DNA of 64,000 bases, from NCBI GenBank assembly GCA_037178625.1, contig CM074149.1, forward strand, positions 496,001 to 560,000, read 5' to 3'. Shown piece by piece: positions 59,697 through 64,000 of this stretch. This stretch comes from Skeletonema tropicum (lineage: Eukaryota > Bacillariophyta > Thalassiosirophyceae > Thalassiosirales > Thalassiosiraceae). Each line of letters opens with the position of its first letter. The stretch's first letter is position 1. A program made the position numbers and the translations under genes. Below the pieces are notes generated by a model. The model had not been told where the DNA came from. It saw nothing but the letters and a program-made list of their open reading frames with translations, and made no database searches.

Positions 59697-60533
59697 TCAT
59701 CCAAAATGATCCTTGTTCCATTGCTCTATACTACGTCGTTGATTACTTGAAAACCAGTTACTAGCCAAACACGTGGCAAGCAACATCCTCATATCCATAT
59801 AATAATGTTCTGGATTATCACCGTACCCCTTCTCCAAATCAGTAAAGCATGAGCGTACGCAATTGTAGATTTTGTTGGAATCAATATCGTCTGGTTTGTT
59901 TTCCAAATATCTGGATATCAACTGAGATAATTGCACTACATTCCCTCGTTCAAAGTTATAATAGCCATGGAATAACTTTGGCAAATCTGGACGATCGCGG
60001 AGTGATTGTTTGAGGGACTTTTTATCGTCTTTCAAATCATCAATTTTGTCTTCGGCGTCACTCAACTTCCTTTTCAGACGCTTCTTGTCCTCTTTCAGAC
60101 TTTCGATTACTCGTTTTGTCCGCTCCAATTCATCCTTTGCAGATTCCAATTGTTCCGCCAAGCCATTGATTGTATTCCTCCCCACCAACGCTCGGCTCAC
60201 AGTGCAATTTTGAGTATGGGCCGCATAATCTGAAATAGATCCTCTCCAAGCACATCCGCTATCATGACCACCGCATTTCACCTGAATACTGCTCCATACA
60301 CGAAAGGATATTCCCTCCATTCGTTTAAGTTGACGGTGCGTGCATGGCCGACGGTCGATGGGGCAAATGTTATTCTGATTGAGAGCTTGACGAATGCACG
60401 GTTTGCAGAACAAGTGATCACATGGAGTGATCCGTGGTTCAGCGGGTACCGTCATGCAGATCGAGCATATGAGATCATCTGGTATGTTGTCTTGGTTTAA
60501 AGCGACGGGTGGTGCTGCTGTGTTGGACGTCAT
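59697..60533 (-). CDS. RING-finger E3 ubiquitin ligase with TRAF-like zinc finger
   Basis: A 278-residue protein from the ATG at 60533. The RING has C23-x2-C26, C38-x-H40, C43-x2-C46, C57-x2-D60 (last ligand Asp, as in several TRAF-type RINGs). A zinc finger, KCGGHDSGCAWRGSISDYAAHTQNC, follows near 85-110, as in TRAF and SIAH-like ligases. Residues about 125-185 are a charged coiled coil (ELERTKRVIESLKEDKKRLKRKL). The C-terminal 85 residues are unrecognised. It would transfer ubiquitin from an E2 to targets. No intron is needed. It is divergent from the HPP gene. Confidence 0.88.
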   Translation of the reverse strand: MTSNTAAPPVALNQDNIPDDLICSICMTVPAEPRITPCDHLFCKPCIRQALNQNNICPIDRRPCTHRQLKRMEGISFRVWSSIQVKCGGHDSGCAWRGSISDYAAHTQNCTVSRALVGRNTINGLAEQLESAKDELERTKRVIESLKEDKKRLKRKLSDAEDKIDDLKDDKKSLKQSLRDRPDLPKLFHGYYNFERGNVVQLSQLISRYLENKPDDIDSNKIYNCVRSCFTDLEKGYGDNPEHYYMDMRMLLATCLASNWFSSNQRRSIEQWNKDHFG

Positions 60534-60997
60534 GGTCAGCTGGTACTTACCAATTACCAAGCTACAAGAGCGTCGGCTACAAGTGGCAAGAGATAAAGTG
60601 GCAAGTGGAAATCGTCTTGTAGACCCACGTAGGAATTCAATAATGCCAATGGCGGCAAAATAACGCATCTCATAGACACGGGACACTAACTGGACACGGG
60701 ACCACGAAAATGCACGTCCGGGCTGCCCGTGCGTCCTCTGCACGTCCAGTTTCTTGGATGTGCATTGAGTGCCGTTTGACATTACACATGTCGTGCAACT
60801 CTTCTAGTATTCGATACACACGACTTGAAACTGCAGAAAATGGCGTTACACATGAAGTGAAACATCAGAAAATGGATCCCGTGCATCCCGGACGTGCATT
60901 TTCCTCAGCTCATAGACACGATGCATCAAACAAAAATCACAATTATGAGCTTGACAAATCTTTCTTTGAGATTGGTTGGCATAAATCGATACCAACC
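60534..60997. promoter_or_regulatory. divergent promoter of RING and HPP genes with an inverted repeat
   Basis: 464 bp between two start codons. The 16-bp word AAAATGCACGTCCGGG at 60707-60722 returns inverted at 60887-60902, and CTCATAGACACG occurs directly at 60669 and 60909. The inverted pair may be a small MITE or a regulatory palindrome. Confidence 0.55.
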
Positions 60998-63099
60998 ATG
61001 AGTTTCATTCCTTCTTCACCATTAGACTGGAGTAGAGGATCGGCCACGAGGCGATCCACAGGCGGCGGCATTCTAGATTGGAGCCGTGGCTCGATGTCGT
61101 CAAGACGATCCGGAGGAGGAGGAGGTGTCGACGAGAACAACAACAAGGATACCAACTTTGATCTCGATCGTTCATCGTCCAAAGCCAACAACGGCGTACG
61201 CCGTTACATCCGTCACATGTCTGACCTAATCAAGGATCCAATAGAACTAGACTTGGATATTCAACGATTGCAAAATGCACTGCGTGAGGCTGGCGAGCAT
61301 TCACTGGGTGTAGATGCCATAACGGTTTGGCTGGTCGATGAGGAGAGTGGGAAGTTAGTTCATCCCGAGGGCGGTTGGTGGAGGAGTAGCAATATGGAGG
61401 TTACTGCAGCTGAGCAGAAGGAAGCTGTGGGGCGATTGGAAGATAGTACCAGACTAGATTATGTCCCGGCCAACGCTGTTCTACCTGGCAGTGAGTATAA
61501 CTTTGTATTTATTTATCTTTGTACGTTCGATCTATGTATAAAACTCACGACATTATCTGGTTCATTTGATCTGGACTTTCTTCTGCATATACACAGCTGA
61601 TATAGCAGGAATCTTGTGGACAGAGTCACGTGGGGGTATGGGGCGTATGAAAAGTGTTGGATCTTCACTCGGACTTGCTAGTATGCGTCGAGCCTTCGAC
61701 TCAAGCGTATCTCTAAAGTCACTTGAGCAGACAAATGATGCATCGAACGTTGTTGCATCACTGAACTATCAACCGATCCGTTGGAGAGATATTAAATCCA
61801 TCAACCAGGATCCAGACTCAGCCAAAGGTCCACGGCTTGCTCTTATGGAAGAAGCTGGCTTTACTATGGCAGCAGGTATCACATTTCAATACATGCATCA
61901 TCAGGGCATTGTCGTATTCCTGACCACAGTGAAGGATAAGACAGATGACGGATTGACATGTGTAACAAACAGTGCTTACCTGTATCAATCGGCACAGTTT
62001 ATCGGTGCGGCCTTGAGTTTGGCAGAGATTCGTCGTGCAACATTGGCCGAACGATTCAAATTGAAAGACAAATGCTACAGTATGCATGAGTGTAGCGAGT
62101 ATCAACGCTTGTCACTTGCATCGGTCGAAGAGGGCAAGGGCGGCGCGGCAGCTCATTTGGGCAAAGGTAGTGGTGGCACAGATGCAAACGAGCACCCAGC
62201 AGCAAAACATGCATTTATCCCTCATCAAGTTGTGGCATACTCAAACAAGCTTCGGGGTGGATCTATGCAGATACCACCATCTCTGTCATGGACTCAGAGT
62301 TTATGGACAGTATTTGGTAGCTTTGTCGGGCTCTTGGTGTTGTCTTCATTGAATGAATACTACAAGCTACTCTCAGATGAGGAGTACTTCCTTCTTATAG
62401 GACCGTTTGGTGCAATGTGCACTCTAATGTATGGTTTGTCAGCAGCACCAGCATCACAGCCAAGGAATGCTGTCATGGGTCAAGCCGCAGGTAAGTGTGT
62501 TTTTATGTAGTCTCACAATCCTCATATCATGGGCAATTCTAACATTAGCTTTCTCTTTGCTTACGTCTCTAGCTGGCGCCGTCAGTCTTGCATTCACTTA
62601 CATTCCTGAATCTATTCTGCCAGTTTGGTTGCGCACAGCTATCGGGCCAGCATTTGCAATTGGAGCTATGGTGAAACTGGGTGTTGTACACCCTCCTGCT
62701 GGAGCTCATAGTGTACTGTACGCCTCTGGCAAGTACAATTTTGGATTCTATGGCTTGGTTGTCCTATCAACAGCTATAAGTGTCATACCCGCAACATTAG
62801 TAAACAATATGAGTTCCAAGCGGCAGTATCCAACCTACTGGGGCATTAATGAGACCTTCTCGTGGCTTCTCAGTGGGGTTGGTGATGCACTGGGTTATGT
62901 TAGGAAGAAGATCAAACAAGATTCGCCCATGGAAAATCTTGGAAGTGAAAGTACGAAGACAAGTGATTTGATGAAGACAGATGACACAAGCATAAGGAGT
63001 AACAAAAAAGTACAGCCAAAGAGGCTTGTGATTCAGGAAGAAGAGGATGACGACGATGGTAGTAGCCACGGAAATATGCATACTGAACCGAGCCAATGA
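60998..63099 (+). CDS. HPP-family membrane protein with N-terminal GAF-like domain, three exons
   Basis: Spliced from 60998-61490, 61597-62490 and 62573-63099 (introns 106 and 82 bp, GT-AG), giving 637 residues. A Ser/Gly-rich start (SSPLDWSRG repeated as ILDWSRGS) is followed by a GAF-like region (LGVDAITVWLVDEESGKLVHPEGG, and a second half with GITFQYMHHQGIVVFLTTV). The C-terminal third has about four membrane spans and the HPP signature: PRNAVMGQAAAGAVS, LPVWLRTAIGPAFAIGAMVKLGVVHPPAGAHSVLYA. A plant plastid HPP protein is a nitrite transporter; whether this one is cannot be read from sequence. The acidic tail is cytosolic or stromal. The coupling of a sensor-like domain with a transporter is the notable feature. 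Confidence 0.86.
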
Positions 63100-63415
63100 A
63101 CATTTGTGGCAAGCTTTTCTGTTGTTATATCAACTTTGGCACTCTGATATATGAGTATCCGGGCTCAATTTTGTATGCTATGATGTCAGGGCTACACTAG
63201 ATATCGTTGTCTCTCTTTGTTATCGTACCCACTTCATCTTCTGTCGCCTGAATGTGAATTGATAGTTGTGACTAAATGTAATAGGCAGTAATTTTTGATT
63301 AGAGCATCAAAGCTTTGACGAGAGATACTCAGGCGTTTCTTCTTCCCAAACACGGATTTGTGTTTTGTTGCATCCTTAAAGGTACATAGATGCAATACTT
63401 TTGCGATTCACAGTC
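63100..63415. other. 3' flank of the HPP gene
   Basis: No gene is recognised. Confidence 0.4.
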
Positions 63416-63760
63416 CTACGTTTTTTTGGGTTTGTCCTCATCCTCCTCGATCTTCTTCTCATCTTCCTCCTCTCGACTGGGGATAGCCGCAATATCTTCA
63501 ATCTCACAGCGGATGGTAGTTGGATCATTGTCATGAAAGCGACTGGCGGCGCAGAATTGTTGGACATCATGGGCTAGAGGGCTGAGGAGGGATCAACCGC
63601 GGTCGACCGCTGTGTTGCTTAGAGAGAGGCGATGGCTGATGACGAGCAGGATTCCTTCTCCAGTCAAGCCATGACGACTCAGGAGCTTGATCCGTTCGGC
63701 AACTAGATTAGAGCCAGATGGATTGAGATTGAGACAGATGTCATGAGGCGCAAACACCGA
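63416..63760 (-). other. possible C-terminal exons of an unrecognised minus-strand gene
   Basis: A minus-strand frame ending at TAG 63416 reads AHDVQQFCAASRFHD, TIRCEIEDIAAIPSREEEDEKK and an acidic-basic tail. Just upstream another frame reads HDICLNLNPSGSNLVAERIKLLSRHGLTGEGILLVISHRLSL. They look coding, but the gap between them is too short for a simple intron, so the exon borders are unknown. I do not recognise the protein. Confidence 0.35.
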
Positions 63761-64000
63761 CCTACGATATCAATGCATAACAAAAACAATGTCCAGAATA
63801 AAATAATCTGTCTACATCAAGGGTAAATAAGCAGGGTTGGCGTCGTTTTGTGAAATTTCAAAATCAATTTACCATCTCGTCCGCTAACCGGTATTCGGAT
63901 TTAGCGATCTCTTACGCATTCCAACGTATCGCTGCTACGATTAAAAGTGTGCAGGAAACGGCATCAAATTTTTGTTAAGTAAGAGTGTCGTTACGGCTTT
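63761..64000. other. window end, no gene recognised
   Basis: AT-rich sequence. It may be the upstream part of the possible minus-strand gene at 63416-63760. Confidence 0.3.

Overview
The window looks like nuclear DNA of a centric diatom (Thalassiosirales-like). The reasons are short GT-AG introns (82-149 bp), a DUF6824-type protein, chalcone-isomerase-like and HPP membrane proteins, many low-complexity Asn/Asp/Gln-rich tracts, a Ty3/Gypsy retrotransposon of the kind known from diatoms, and families of small ankyrin proteins. The species is inference. I saw no tRNA, rRNA or CRISPR array.

Layout. 0.4-1.1 kb: a foldback, Stowaway-like element. 1.3-3.9 kb: an ankyrin gene and a repeat-containing protein of unknown role. 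4.0-17.1 kb: a minus-strand lipase with transmembrane repeats and a triple chalcone-isomerase-like protein. A recent LTR retrotransposon (7032-13021, 5-bp target duplication) separates them, and the transmembrane repeat module lies on both sides of it. 19-24 kb: a broken ankyrin gene, a mariner-like MITE, and an A/B gene pair. 25.3-27.5 kb: a 2,001-bp DNA transposon with 92-bp perfect inverted repeats and a 9-bp target duplication, carrying one ORF that looks like a 2-oxoglutarate/Fe(II) dioxygenase; it sits inside a smaller MITE. 27.7-33.2 kb: 61-bp tandem repeats, a long pyrimidine-rich tract and a tyrosine recombinase. 34.4-38.3 kb and 46-59 kb: mosaics of four small gene families (ankyrin, A, C, D) in full, chimeric and broken copies, with duplicated promoters and a 1.5-kb inverted duplication. 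39-46 kb: a DUF6824 gene, a broken transposase, a three-exon roadblock dynein light chain and a three-exon myristoylated kinase. 49.6-50.8 kb: a 5'-truncated LINE fragment. 53-55.6 kb: two further DNA elements. 59.7-63.1 kb: a RING/TRAF-type E3 ligase and a GAF-HPP membrane protein transcribed divergently.

The conserved cellular genes (lipase, CHI-like, DUF6824, roadblock, kinase, RING, HPP) are islands among rapidly duplicating lineage-specific families and mobile DNA. The families appear to exchange promoters and 3' ends by segmental duplication. The observations most worth following are the dioxygenase-carrying transposon, the retrotransposon-split lipase/CHI locus with a shared repeat module, and the promoter sharing between unrelated families.
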